A stretch of 6,703 bases of DNA from Methanobrevibacter sp. (lineage in GTDB: Archaea; Methanobacteriota; Methanobacteria; Methanobacteriales; Methanobacteriaceae): contig JAISIQ010000105.1 of the NCBI GenBank assembly GCA_031261945.1, forward strand, positions 1-6,703. The letters are read 5' to 3'. Of the stretch, positions 1 to 6,107 are shown piece after piece (within the stretch, counting starts at the first letter, position 1; each line of letters opens with the position of its first letter). The translations under genes and the position numbers were made by a program. The notes under the pieces are model-generated. The model saw only the letters and a list, made by a program, of their open reading frames with translations, was not told where the DNA came from and did no database searches.

Positions 1-2
1 AT

Positions 3-7
3 GTGAT
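3..7 (+). promoter_or_regulatory. Ribosome-binding site of gatE (GTGAT)
   Basis: GTGAT matches the part of the anti-Shine-Dalgarno complement (AGGAGGTGATCC) that methanogens often use. It lies 4 nt before ATG at 12. Its GTG would otherwise be read as an in-frame start, so this site decides the start of gatE. The sequence further upstream is outside the window. Confidence 0.55.
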
Positions 8-11
8 TAAT

Positions 12-1955
12 ATGGATTGGGATAAAATTGGTCTTAAAATGGGGCTTGAAATTCATCAACAGCTTAATACAAAAAGTAAGCTATTCTGCCCATGTGCAAC
101 TGAACTAATTGATAAAGAATTTGATGAAGAGATTAAAAGAAAACTTAGACCTACCCAAAGTGAATTAGGGCAAATTGATAGAGCTGCATTTCAAGAATCA
201 CAGCAGAAATTAAAATTTAATTATGAAGCTTACAATCATCAAATATGTCTTGTTGAAACAGATGATGAACCTCCTCATGGATTAAACAAAGAAGCAATGA
301 ATTTAGCTATTACAATAGCTTCTCTTTTAAATATGAAAATAGCTGATGAAGTTCATACCATGAGAAAACAAGTAATTGACGGAAGTAACACAGGAGGTTT
401 TCAAAGAACCGCCCTTATAGCTACTGATGGTTATCTTAAAACAAAAACTGGAAAAAAAGTAACTATAGAAAATCTCTGTCTTGAAGAAGATGCTGCAAGA
501 AGAATAGCTATTGATAAAAGCCATAATGATAATAAATCTAATGATACGAACTCTAATGATAAGAATTCTAATGATAATTTCACTCATTTTCGTTTAGATA
601 GATTAGGAATTCCTTTAGTAGAAATTACAACTGATCCTTCCATCCATCATCCAGAAGAAGTTAAGGAAGTAGCTTATATCATTGGACAAGTTCTAAGAAG
701 TACAAATGTTAAAAGAGGTCTTGGAACTATAAGACAAGATTTAAATATTTCAATAGCTAAAGGTGCAAGAGTTGAGCTTAAAGGAGTTCAAAATCTTGAT
801 TTGATACCAAATATGGCTGAACTTGAAGTTGAAAGACAGCAAAATTTAATAAAAATCAAAGAAGAGCTTGAAAAAAGAAATGCAACAGTAATTGATGAAA
901 TTCACAATTTAGATCAAATTTTTAAAGACAGTTCTTCAAAAATTCTTTCATCAGCAGAATCCATAAAAGCTATTGTTCTTAAGGGTTTTTCAGGACTTGT
1001 TGGATTAGAAATTCAAAAAGGAAGAAGATTTGGGACAGAACTTGCAAGCTATGCTAAAAAAAGAGGAGTTTCTGGAATATTTCACACAGATGAACTTCCA
1101 GCTTATGGAATAAGTGGAGAAGAAGTCGAAGCTATGAAATCTTACCTTAAAACTGATGATAATGATTCTATTGTAATTGTATCTCATGATGAGGAAATAG
1201 CTATTTCTGCACTTGAAGAAGTAATCAGAAGAGCTAAAATGGCATTTGATGGAGTTCCTGAAGAAACAAGAAAAGCTTTAGAAGATGGAACAAGCGAATA
1301 TATGAGGCCTCTTCCAACAGCTAATAGAATGTATCTTGAAACAGATATTTCTTTATTCAAAATAAATCAAGAAAAAGTAATATCTATTAAAAACAATCTT
1401 CCTGAACTTCCAGAAGAAAAAAAGACAAGAATCATAAAAGAATATTCATTAAGTGAAGATTTAGCTGATCAATTAGTTAGAAGACAGAAAGCAGAAGATT
1501 TTGAAGAATTAATAAAAGAAACCCAAAATATTGATTCAACTGTTGTTGCTTCTGTTTTAGCTTATGATTTGCGCGAACTTAAAAGAGAAGGAATAATGAT
1601 TGATAAAATAGCTAAATCTGATTTAATAGCTATTTTTAATTTATTATCTTCAAATAAAATTAGTAAAGATGCAATAAGTAATTTAATTAAAGAAATAGCT
1701 ATTGAAAAAGAAAATGGGCAAGAAAATCCAAATCCTGAAGAAATAGCTAAGAAATTAAACTTACTCCTTTTATCAGAAGATGATGTTGAAGCTATTATAA
1801 AAGAAATAGTAAATAAAAATAGTTCCATGGTGGAAGAAAGAAAAATGGGAGCTATGGGTCCTTTAATGGGAATGTCTATGAAAGAATTAAAAGGAAAGGC
1901 CGACGGCCAAATAGTAAATAATATCTTAAAACAAGAAATAGCTAAATTAATTTGA
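12..1955 (+). CDS. gatE: Glutamyl-tRNA(Gln) amidotransferase subunit E
   Basis: GatE is the tRNA-binding and kinase-like subunit of the archaeal GatDE amidotransferase. With GatD it turns Glu-tRNA(Gln) into Gln-tRNA(Gln) in the cytoplasm; GatD releases the ammonia from the amide donor. The predicted protein has 647 residues. The GatB/GatE cradle spans about residues 1-270, with GLEIHQQL at 11-18, C26/C28 and the hallmark [11 protein letters not shown] at 123-133. An AspRS-like (GAD) insertion follows at about 275-405, including GRRFGTE near 337. A helical part and a YqeY-like tail close the protein, with MGAMGPLMG near 611. Family members are around 620 residues; the excess is largely an Asn/Asp/Ser-rich insert at residues 171-190. 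ATG at 12 is preferred over GTG at 3 because GTGAT at 3-7 reads as the ribosome-binding site and known GatE proteins begin MDW-. The stop TGA lies inside a 14-bp tandem repeat. GatD is not visible; it may lie upstream of the window. Confidence 0.96.
   Translation: MDWDKIGLKMGLEIHQQLNTKSKLFCPCATELIDKEFDEEIKRKLRPTQSELGQIDRAAFQESQQKLKFNYEAYNHQICLVETDDEPPHGLNKEAMNLAITIASLLNMKIADEVHTMRKQVIDGSNTGGFQRTALIATDGYLKTKTGKKVTIENLCLEEDAARRIAIDKSHNDNKSNDTNSNDKNSNDNFTHFRLDRLGIPLVEITTDPSIHHPEEVKEVAYIIGQVLRSTNVKRGLGTIRQDLNISIAKGARVELKGVQNLDLIPNMAELEVERQQNLIKIKEELEKRNATVIDEIHNLDQIFKDSSSKILSSAESIKAIVLKGFSGLVGLEIQKGRRFGTELASYAKKRGVSGIFHTDELPAYGISGEEVEAMKSYLKTDDNDSIVIVSHDEEIAISALEEVIRRAKMAFDGVPEETRKALEDGTSEYMRPLPTANRMYLETDISLFKINQEKVISIKNNLPELPEEKKTRIIKEYSLSEDLADQLVRRQKAEDFEELIKETQNIDSTVVASVLAYDLRELKREGIMIDKIAKSDLIAIFNLLSSNKISKDAISNLIKEIAIEKENGQENPNPEEIAKKLNLLLLSEDDVEAIIKEIVNKNSSMVEERKMGAMGPLMGMSMKELKGKADGQIVNNILKQEIAKLI
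522..581 (+). repeat. In-frame 15-bp repeat in gatE (four 5-residue units)
   Basis: Four consecutive 15-nt units encode [15 protein letters not shown] and SNDNF (residues 171-190). The last three share TCTAATGAT exactly. The length is a multiple of three, so the frame is kept. It sits between the conserved EEDAARRI and FRLDRLGIP segments, where GatE proteins normally have a short loop. It looks like a slippage-generated, surface-exposed polar loop. Confidence 0.85.
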
Positions 1956-1970
1956 TTAAATTAATTTGAT
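1943..1970 (+). repeat. Perfect 14-bp tandem duplication spanning the gatE stop
   Basis: TAAATTAATTTGAT occurs twice in direct succession (1943-1956 and 1957-1970). The first copy contains the gatE stop TGA (1953-1955). The second copy is in the untranslated spacer and carries the same TGA pattern. It is probably a recent replication-slippage product; no function is evident. Confidence 0.85.
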
Positions 1971-1973
1971 TTG

Positions 1974-1986
1974 AATTTATATTTTA
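1974..1986 (+). promoter_or_regulatory. Possible TATA box for trxB
   Basis: AATTTATATTTTA resembles the archaeal box A and almost matches the box proposed before the 85-residue gene. It would place a start site near 2005-2008 and give a leader of about 40 nt ahead of trxB. The spacer is so AT-rich that such a match is expected often, so confidence is modest. Readthrough from gatE is equally possible. Confidence 0.35.
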
Positions 1987-2034
1987 TTAATACTATTATT
2001 ACTACTACTATAAATATTATAAATATTATTAAAA

Positions 2035-2042
2035 AGGATGAT
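2035..2042 (+). promoter_or_regulatory. Ribosome-binding site fixing the trxB start
   Basis: AGGATGAT lies 3 nt before ATG at 2046 and is a close variant of AGG(A)GGTGAT. It supports that ATG over the in-frame ATG at 1971, whose 25 extra residues are low-complexity I/N/T encoded by ATT/ACT repeats. Confidence 0.65.
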
Positions 2043-2045
2043 AAA

Positions 2046-2957
2046 ATGGAAGAATATGATATAATAATCATAGGATCTGGACCTGCAGGATTAACAGCTG
2101 GAATTTATGCAGGAAGACAAGGAAGTAAGACTTTACTTCTTGATAAAGGACTTACAGGAGGAAATGGTCTTGAAGTTCCTTCTATGGAAAATTATCCTGG
2201 ATTTGAATTAATAGCTGGGATGAGTTTAATAGCTAAAATCAAAAAACAAACTGAAAAAAATGCAGAAATTCGAGAACTTGAAGAAGTTAAATCAGTTGAA
2301 GGGAAAGAAGAGGGTTTTCAAGTTAAAACAAATAAAAATAGCTATTTTGCAAAAGTTATTATTTTCTCAACTGGAACACGAAATAGGTTATTAAAAGTTC
2401 CAGGTGAAGAAGAGTTTAAAGGCAAAGGAGTTTCTTATTGTGCAACTTGTGATGGTATTCTTTACAAAGACAAAGACGTTTTAATTATTGGAGGAGGTAA
2501 CAGCGCAGCTCAAGAAGCTATTTTCTTAAAAAATGTAGGTTGTAATGTTACATTAGTTCATAGAAGAGATGAACTAAGAGCTGAAAAATATCTACAAAAC
2601 AAATTAAAAGAAAAGAAAATTCCCGTTATTTGGAACTCTGTTGTAGAGGAAATAAAAGGAAATCGAATGATTGAATCAGTTGTTTTAAAAGATAAAGATA
2701 ATAATAAGAAAGAAATAAAAACCCAAGGAATTTTCATAGCTATTGGAGACATTCCAAACAGTAAAATAGCTAAAGATTTAGGATTAGAATTAGACGATTA
2801 TAATTATATTATTACTGACAAAAATCAAAGAACAAATCAAAAACATGTTTATGTTGCAGGAGATGTGACCGGCGGAGTAAAACAATGGGTAGTTGCTTGT
2901 GGTGAAGGAGCAATAGCAGCAACATCAGCATTCCATGATTTAGAACACCCATCATAA
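2046..2957 (+). CDS. trxB: Thioredoxin reductase (FAD/NAD(P)-dependent, CATC type)
   Basis: This is a low-molecular-weight thioredoxin reductase of 303 residues, the usual family size. It passes electrons from a reduced nicotinamide (or, in some methanogens, F420) through FAD and a redox disulfide to thioredoxin in the cytoplasm. Motifs in order: FAD Rossmann GSGPAG at 10-15, redox pair CATC at 132-135 followed by DG, second Rossmann GGGNSA at 149-154, HRRDELRA at 172-179, and the FAD-contacting GDVTGG at 272-277 with the following EGAIAA. The HRR element matches the 2'-phosphate binding site of NADPH-type enzymes, so NADPH use is the inference. The start is ATG 2046: GSGPAG then lies at the normal distance from the N-terminus and a ribosome-binding site precedes it. 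It follows gatE by 90 nt. An ATT microsatellite begins 25 nt after the stop. Confidence 0.95.
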   Translation: MEEYDIIIIGSGPAGLTAGIYAGRQGSKTLLLDKGLTGGNGLEVPSMENYPGFELIAGMSLIAKIKKQTEKNAEIRELEEVKSVEGKEEGFQVKTNKNSYFAKVIIFSTGTRNRLLKVPGEEEFKGKGVSYCATCDGILYKDKDVLIIGGGNSAAQEAIFLKNVGCNVTLVHRRDELRAEKYLQNKLKEKKIPVIWNSVVEEIKGNRMIESVVLKDKDNNKKEIKTQGIFIAIGDIPNSKIAKDLGLELDDYNYIITDKNQRTNQKHVYVAGDVTGGVKQWVVACGEGAIAATSAFHDLEHPS

Positions 2958-3163
<206 letters not shown>

Positions 3164-3322
3164 CTAATACTTATTATATTTAAAATAGCCATATATTAAG
3201 TAAGCTATTATCAAAACTATAATAATTGGCAAAATTATAGGCAATATCCATAAAAATAGATAAACAATAATTGCCCCAATAAGAACAGCTGCAATCATAA
3301 ATATTAAATCTTGTAATTCCAT
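3164..3322 (-). CDS. Small two-helix membrane protein (unrecognised)
   Basis: The frame encodes 52 residues from ATG at 3322, or 59 from an upstream in-frame ATG at 3343. I do not recognise the family. It begins MELQDLIF, has a hydrophobic helix (IAAVLIGAIIVYLFLWI), a proline-containing turn (LPIILP), a second helix (IIIVLIIAYLIY) and a short basic, tyrosine-rich end (GYFKYNKY). This is a helical-hairpin pattern. G+C is about 20-30% here against about 7% just outside (hand count), which favours real coding. ATG 3322 is preferred because TTTATATA lies about 27 nt before it and because it aligns with the start of the similar protein at 4900-5043; no clear Shine-Dalgarno sequence precedes either ATG. 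It converges on trxB and diverges from guaA subunit A. No function can be assigned. Confidence 0.6.
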   Translation of the reverse strand: MELQDLIFMIAAVLIGAIIVYLFLWILPIILPIIIVLIIAYLIYGYFKYNKY

Positions 3323-3343
3323 ATTTATAATTATATTCTCCAT

Positions 3344-3355
3344 TATATATAAATT
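3344..3355 (-). promoter_or_regulatory. Possible TATA box for the minus-strand small gene
   Basis: Read on the minus strand this is AATTTATATATA, a good match to the methanogen box A. Its centre is about 27 nt before ATG 3322. Initiation at the usual archaeal distance would therefore begin at or very near that ATG and give a leaderless mRNA. The match could be chance in such AT-rich DNA. Confidence 0.4.
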
Positions 3356-3635
3356 ATCATATCAATACATAATCATAATATTTAAAATAAAAATAATAGA
3401 AATAATAAATAATAATATAAATAATAATTAAAAAGATAGAAAGATCATTAAAATTAATGAGATTATTATTATTATTATTATTATGATTAATATTAGTGAG
3501 ATTATTAAAATTACTAAAGTTAAATAAATTAAATAAATTAATAAACAAGTAGATAAATAAAAAAATGAATAATAATAAGATAACAAATAAATAAATCATT
3601 GCAAAACTAACAATTATTAATTAAAGAGAAATAAT
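3356..3635. other. Low-complexity spacer between divergent genes
   Basis: This stretch upstream of guaA subunit A is nearly pure A+T on the + strand, with AATAAT, ATTATT and AAATTAAAT runs. It contains seven ATT copies at 3462-3482 and few G or C. A long minus-strand open frame here is only an effect of that composition. The promoter of guaA subunit A should lie in its 3' part, but I cannot single out a convincing TATA box among many candidates. Confidence 0.55.
3462..3482 (+). repeat. ATT microsatellite, 7 copies
   Basis: Seven uninterrupted ATT units lie in the guaA subunit A upstream spacer, with further interrupted units after them (about 3487-3510). Same motif and orientation as the 10-copy tract after trxB. 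Confidence 0.95.
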
Positions 3636-4196
3636 ATGACTATTTTAATTATAAACAACAAAGGACAATATAATCACAGAATACATAGAAGTTTGAGATA
3701 TTTAGATATTCCCTCAGAATTAGTTTCAAATGAACTAACTATTGACCAAATAGAAGAAAAAAATCCAATTGGACTTATATTAGGAGGTGGGCCTTCTATC
3801 AAAGAATCAGGAAATAGCTTAGATTATATAAGTAATATGGACATACCTATTTTAGGAATATGTTTAGGTCATCAATTAATAGCTAAATCATTTGGTGGTG
3901 AAATTTCAACATCAGCTACTGAAAGTTATGCTCAAATTGAAATTGACATATTAGATGAAAATGCACTTTTTAAAGGACTAAGTCCATCAATGGAAGTTTG
4001 GACATCCCATAAAGACGAAGTAAAAACTCTTCCAAAAGATTTTGAAATAACAGCTAATTCTCCTATTTGTGATATTGAAGCTATGAAACATAAAAATAAA
4101 GATATTTTCGGAATTCAATTTCATCCAGAAGTTCATCATACTCCTAAAGGAGACTCAATATTTAAAAATTTCTATGAAATATGTAAATCTAACTAA
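3636..4196 (+). CDS. guaAA: GMP synthase subunit A (glutamine amidotransferase)
   Basis: This is the class I glutaminase subunit of two-part archaeal GMP synthase. It hydrolyses glutamine and delivers ammonia to subunit B for amination of XMP to GMP. The 186-residue length is normal for the stand-alone archaeal subunit; in bacteria it is fused to the synthetase. The nucleophile elbow is GICLGHQ with C76, the oxyanion region is GLILGGGPS at 46-54, and the second catalytic motif is QFHPEVHHT with H163 and E165, so the triad is intact. The start ATG follows AAAGAGAA, a weak ribosome-binding site at about 8 nt. Its partner subunit is encoded about 940 nt downstream, after a small acidic gene on the same strand and a minus-strand small gene. 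The two subunits are therefore probably on separate transcripts. Confidence 0.95.
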   Translation: MTILIINNKGQYNHRIHRSLRYLDIPSELVSNELTIDQIEEKNPIGLILGGGPSIKESGNSLDYISNMDIPILGICLGHQLIAKSFGGEISTSATESYAQIEIDILDENALFKGLSPSMEVWTSHKDEVKTLPKDFEITANSPICDIEAMKHKNKDIFGIQFHPEVHHTPKGDSIFKNFYEICKSN

Positions 4197-4347
4197 TAAA
4201 CAGGAAAAACCTATTATTTAAAAAAACAATGAAATAAAAATAAAAAAAAAGAATTAAATAGATATTACATAGTAATTATTAACACAAAATTAATATAAAT
4301 TACCATAAATTAAATTAATTAAATTAATTAAAATGATTATTAAAAAA

Positions 4348-4365
4348 TTTTATAAATTTATAAAA
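4348..4365. repeat. Perfect 18-nt A/T palindrome
   Basis: TTTTATAAATTTATAAAA equals its own reverse complement; the symmetry ends one base beyond on each side. Such sites can bind dimeric regulators, but in A/T-only DNA a chance origin is likely. It is 216 nt before the next gene. Confidence 0.5.
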
Positions 4366-4444
4366 ATATATTTAAATATTTCATTAAATATATTAAAATT
4401 ATAATTAAAAATTATAATGTATATTATAATGGAGATTATAGTAT

Positions 4445-4478
4445 AGATATTAATAATATTTAGATATTGATAATATTT
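4445..4478 (+). repeat. 17-bp tandem repeat upstream of the 85-residue gene
   Basis: AGATATTAATAATATTT (4445-4461) is followed directly by AGATATTGATAATATTT (4462-4478), identical except for one base. It lies about 30 nt upstream of the proposed TATA box. A paired operator is conceivable from its placement, but simple slippage is as likely. Confidence 0.7.
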
Positions 4479-4508
4479 AAAAATAAAAGTATTGTTTAAA
4501 TTATTATT

Positions 4509-4522
4509 AAAATTTATATTTA
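4509..4522 (+). promoter_or_regulatory. Probable TATA box of the 85-residue gene
   Basis: AAAATTTATATTTA resembles archaeal box A with an A-rich 5' side. A start site about 25 nt downstream (near 4542) would give a leader of roughly 40 nt carrying the GAGG ribosome-binding site at 4570-4573. A second AT box, ACTATATAAA near 4551-4560, is too close to the ATG for a transcript that includes GAGG. Confidence 0.4.
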
Positions 4523-4580
4523 TACAATATCTCTATTAAAATTCATTTTTAACTATATAAAAAATTAACGAGGCATTAAA

Positions 4581-4838
4581 ATGAGTGATAACTTTGAAGA
4601 ATTAAAAAATAAAGCTGTGGATAATAAACAAGGTATTAAAAAAGAAGGTTTAACTATTATTGTTGGGAACAACGAAGAAGAATTTAGAATCTCCGGGATT
4701 GGGGAAAAAGCTGTAAAAATAGAAAAATTCATTAAATACGAAGATATGATTGAAGAATTTGAACAAGGCAATGAAGATACTTTAGGGATTATGATTAAAA
4801 AACTCATTGAAGAATTTGAACCTTCAGCTGAAGAATAA
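4581..4838 (+). CDS. Small acidic protein of unknown function
   Basis: The protein has 85 residues and I do not recognise a named family. It is strongly acidic (about 18 Glu and 4 Asp against 11 Lys and 1 Arg), with no cysteine, signal peptide or membrane segment. It reads as an alpha/beta domain: a charged start (FEELKNKA), a likely strand LTIIVG at 24-29, EEFRISGIG and KAVKIEKF strands, then a helix-forming Glu/Ile-rich end (MIEEFEQG, IMIKKLIEEFE). The start is well supported by GAGG at 4570-4573, 7 nt before ATG. Third positions and base composition resemble the neighbouring genes and differ sharply from the spacer. It lies between the two GMP synthase subunit genes on the same strand, but with a 384-nt spacer before it, so it probably has its own promoter. 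A link to GMP synthesis is only positional. Confidence 0.85.
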   Translation: MSDNFEELKNKAVDNKQGIKKEGLTIIVGNNEEEFRISGIGEKAVKIEKFIKYEDMIEEFEQGNEDTLGIMIKKLIEEFEPSAEE

Positions 4839-4891
4839 AACTAGATAAAAAAGTAATAAAGAATAATAACCTAAAAACTAGATTAAATAAG

Positions 4892-4899
4892 AAAAAAAA
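4892..4899 (-). terminator. Oligo-T tract directly after the minus-strand small gene
   Basis: On the minus strand eight T residues follow the TAA stop of the small gene immediately, with further T-rich sequence (CTTATTTAATCTAGTTTTT) after them. Archaeal RNA polymerase commonly terminates at such T-runs without a hairpin. This fits a short single-gene minus-strand transcript that ends before the 85-residue gene. Confidence 0.45.
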
Positions 4900-5043
4900 T
4901 TAAAATAAGAAAATATAAATAATATATGCCAATAAAAGTATTACAATAAGTGGGAATAACCACCTAACAACTTTAAAAACAATATATGCTAATAAAAGAC
5001 AGATAATTATAACTGCAATATTTCCAAGTGTAATATCCAACAT
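4900..5043 (-). CDS. Small two-helix membrane protein with internal repeat
   Basis: The frame encodes 47 residues and I do not recognise a named family. It starts MLDITLGN, has a hydrophobic helix at about 9-23, a short basic loop (K24, R27) with W28, P31 after it, and a second helix to the C-terminus. LLLAYI occurs in both helices at 16-21 and 36-41, exactly 20 residues apart, encoded by an 18-nt direct repeat with one mismatch. The second helix shares P-x8-A-Y-x2-Y with the other minus-strand small protein. G+C is about 25% here against about 8% in the adjoining upstream spacer (hand count). The start is the only ATG before an in-frame upstream stop. No Shine-Dalgarno sequence is visible, but a TATA-like box lies about 25 nt before the ATG. 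It is divergent from guaA subunit B across 94 nt. Confidence 0.6.
   Translation of the reverse strand: MLDITLGNIAVIIICLLLAYIVFKVVRWLFPLIVILLLAYIIYIFLF
4921..4998. repeat. 18-nt direct repeat, copies 60 nt apart
   Basis: AATATATGCCAATAAAAG (4921-4938) and AATATATGCTAATAAAAG (4981-4998) differ at one base. Both copies are in the same reading frame of the minus-strand small gene and encode LLLAYI in each of its two helices. The exact 60-nt period points to an internal duplication of a 20-residue unit. Confidence 0.85.
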
Positions 5044-5062
5044 AGCTATTATTTATATTTCT

Positions 5063-5074
5063 AAATAATATAAA
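5063..5074. promoter_or_regulatory. TATA-like box in the divergent guaAB promoter region
   Basis: AAATAATATAAA on the + strand (TTTATATTATTT on the minus strand) lies in the 94-nt gap between the minus-strand small gene and guaA subunit B. Towards guaAB it predicts a start near 5094 and a leader of about 40 nt. In the other direction it is about 25 nt from ATG 5043, which would give a leaderless transcript. Whether it serves one or both directions cannot be told from the sequence. Confidence 0.4.
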
Positions 5075-5125
5075 TCTTTCTTTATTATTTTTTATTATAT
5101 TATTTTTCATTGTTTTAATATTAAT

Positions 5126-5129
5126 GGTG
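5126..5129 (+). promoter_or_regulatory. Ribosome-binding site of guaA subunit B
   Basis: GGTG, 8 nt before ATG 5138, matches the core of the anti-Shine-Dalgarno complement and supports that start. Confidence 0.6.
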
Positions 5130-5137
5130 TAAAAAAT

Positions 5138-6064
5138 ATGTTAAATCCATCTGAATTTATAAAAGAAGCTATTGAAAAAATCAAAGATGAAATTGGAAAT
5201 GAAAAAGCAATAATAGCTCTTTCTGGAGGAGTAGATAGCTCAGTTTGTTCTGTACTTGTTCAGGAAGCTATTGGAGATAATTTAGTAGCTGTTTTTGTTA
5301 ATCACGGTCTTCTTAGAGAAGGTGAGGTTGAAGAAGTTTGTAATATATTTGAAAATAGACTTAATTTTATCTATGTAGATGCAAGTTCTGAGTTTTTAAA
5401 TGCTTTAGAAGGTGTAGAAGATCCTGAAGAAAAAAGAAAAATCATAGGAAAAGTATTTATTGATGTTTTTGAAAGAGAAGCAGAAAAAATCCAAGGAAAA
5501 TATTTAGTACAAGGAACAATTGCTCCTGATTGGATTGAAAGCGAAGGAAAAATTAAATCTCATCATAACTTAGCATTACCTGGAGGAATGGTTCTAAAAG
5601 TTGTAGAACCAGTTCGAGACCTATATAAAGATGAAGTAAGAGAGATTGGGTTAGAATTAGATCTTCCAAAAGAGTTAATATATAGACAACCTTTCCCCGG
5701 CCCAGGATTAGCTGTTAGAGTTATAGGAAACCTAAGTGAAGAAAAATTAGCTATTTGTAGAAAAGCTGACTTAATTGTTAGAGAAGAAATACAAAAAGAA
5801 GGTGTTGATAAAGATCTTTGGCAATATTTCGCAGTTTTGACTGACACTAAGGTTACTGGTGTAAAAGGAGATGAAAGAGATTTCGGATATCTTGTAGTTT
5901 TAAGAATGGTTGCTTCAGTAGATGCAATGACAGCTTATGTTCCTGAATTACCATGGAATGTTATAAGAACAATTTCTAAAAGAATTACTTCTGAAGTACC
6001 TGAAGTTACTCATGTTTCATTGTCTATAAGTGATAAACCACCAAGCACTATTGAATTTGCATAA
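5138..6064 (+). CDS. guaAB: GMP synthase subunit B (ATP pyrophosphatase)
   Basis: This is the synthetase subunit of GMP synthase. It adenylates XMP with ATP and replaces the adenylate with ammonia supplied by subunit A, forming GMP in the last step of guanine nucleotide synthesis. The 308-residue length is typical of the stand-alone archaeal subunit. The PP-loop SGGVDSS is at 29-35 in an N-type ATP pyrophosphatase domain (about 1-180), with VNHGLLR at 54-60 and [11 protein letters not shown] near 125-135. The C-terminal dimerisation and XMP-binding domain follows, with [12 protein letters not shown] at 184-195 and KPPSTIE at 300-306. The end reads IEFA where many family members end IEWE. The start has MLNPSEFI and a GGTG ribosome-binding site. 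It is separated from subunit A by about 940 nt. The next gene starts 43 nt downstream and may be co-transcribed. Confidence 0.96.
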   Translation: MLNPSEFIKEAIEKIKDEIGNEKAIIALSGGVDSSVCSVLVQEAIGDNLVAVFVNHGLLREGEVEEVCNIFENRLNFIYVDASSEFLNALEGVEDPEEKRKIIGKVFIDVFEREAEKIQGKYLVQGTIAPDWIESEGKIKSHHNLALPGGMVLKVVEPVRDLYKDEVREIGLELDLPKELIYRQPFPGPGLAVRVIGNLSEEKLAICRKADLIVREEIQKEGVDKDLWQYFAVLTDTKVTGVKGDERDFGYLVVLRMVASVDAMTAYVPELPWNVIRTISKRITSEVPEVTHVSLSISDKPPSTIEFA

Positions 6065-6107
6065 ATCAGTCCCCCATAATTAATAAAAAAAATAAAAGGA
6101 AGATAAT

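Larger units (their letters stand above)
4197..4508. other. AT-only spacer with palindromes and a tandem repeat
   Basis: This spacer between guaA subunit A and the 85-residue gene holds A-rich runs just after the guaA stop, AAATTAATTAAATTAATT repeats near 4310-4330, a perfect 18-nt palindrome at 4348-4365, an ATTATAAT palindrome pair near 4397-4416, and a 17-bp tandem repeat at 4445-4478. I find no credible coding frame; the longest ATG frame from 4333 is about 23 codons of I/K/L/N. It contains no GC-rich island that would suggest a structured RNA. Confidence 0.6.

Noticed and set aside
3..11. GTG start of gatE at position 3
   Set aside because: GTGAT there reads better as the ribosome-binding site for ATG 12, and known GatE proteins start MDW-.
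327..587. Minus-strand open frame inside gatE (also 1005-1187 and 1562-1828)
   Set aside because: These overlap strongly conserved GatE coding sequence and have the composition of antisense shadows.
1971..2045. A 25-residue N-terminal extension of thioredoxin reductase from ATG 1971
   Set aside because: The extension is I/N/T low complexity from ATT/ACT repeats, pushes the FAD motif away from the N-terminus, and the ribosome-binding site AGGATGAT supports ATG 2046.
3357..3599. An 80-residue minus-strand open frame rich in F, I, L, Y and N
   Set aside because: It is the translation of AAT/ATT low-complexity DNA, including an Asn run from a microsatellite, with G+C near 7% and no ribosome-binding site.
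4333..4404. Short ATG frame in the spacer before the 85-residue gene
   Set aside because: About 23 codons of I, K, L, N and Y with no ribosome-binding site, as expected from A/T-only sequence.
4197..4580. Structured noncoding RNA or origin-like element suggested by palindromes and AT-richness
   Set aside because: There is no GC-rich island or repeated origin-box motif, and A/T palindromes are expected at this composition.
4565..4807. Minus-strand open frame opposite the 85-residue gene
   Set aside because: The + strand frame has a GAGG ribosome-binding site and a balanced soluble-protein composition; the antisense is Ser/Ile/Phe-rich shadow.
4837..4883. Direct repeat AAAACTAGAT (4837-4846 and 4874-4883)
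   Set aside because: Ten bases in AT-rich spacer between converging genes; too short to support a function.
5563..5847. Minus-strand open frame inside guaA subunit B
   Set aside because: It lies opposite the conserved QPFPGPGL region and is a shadow frame.
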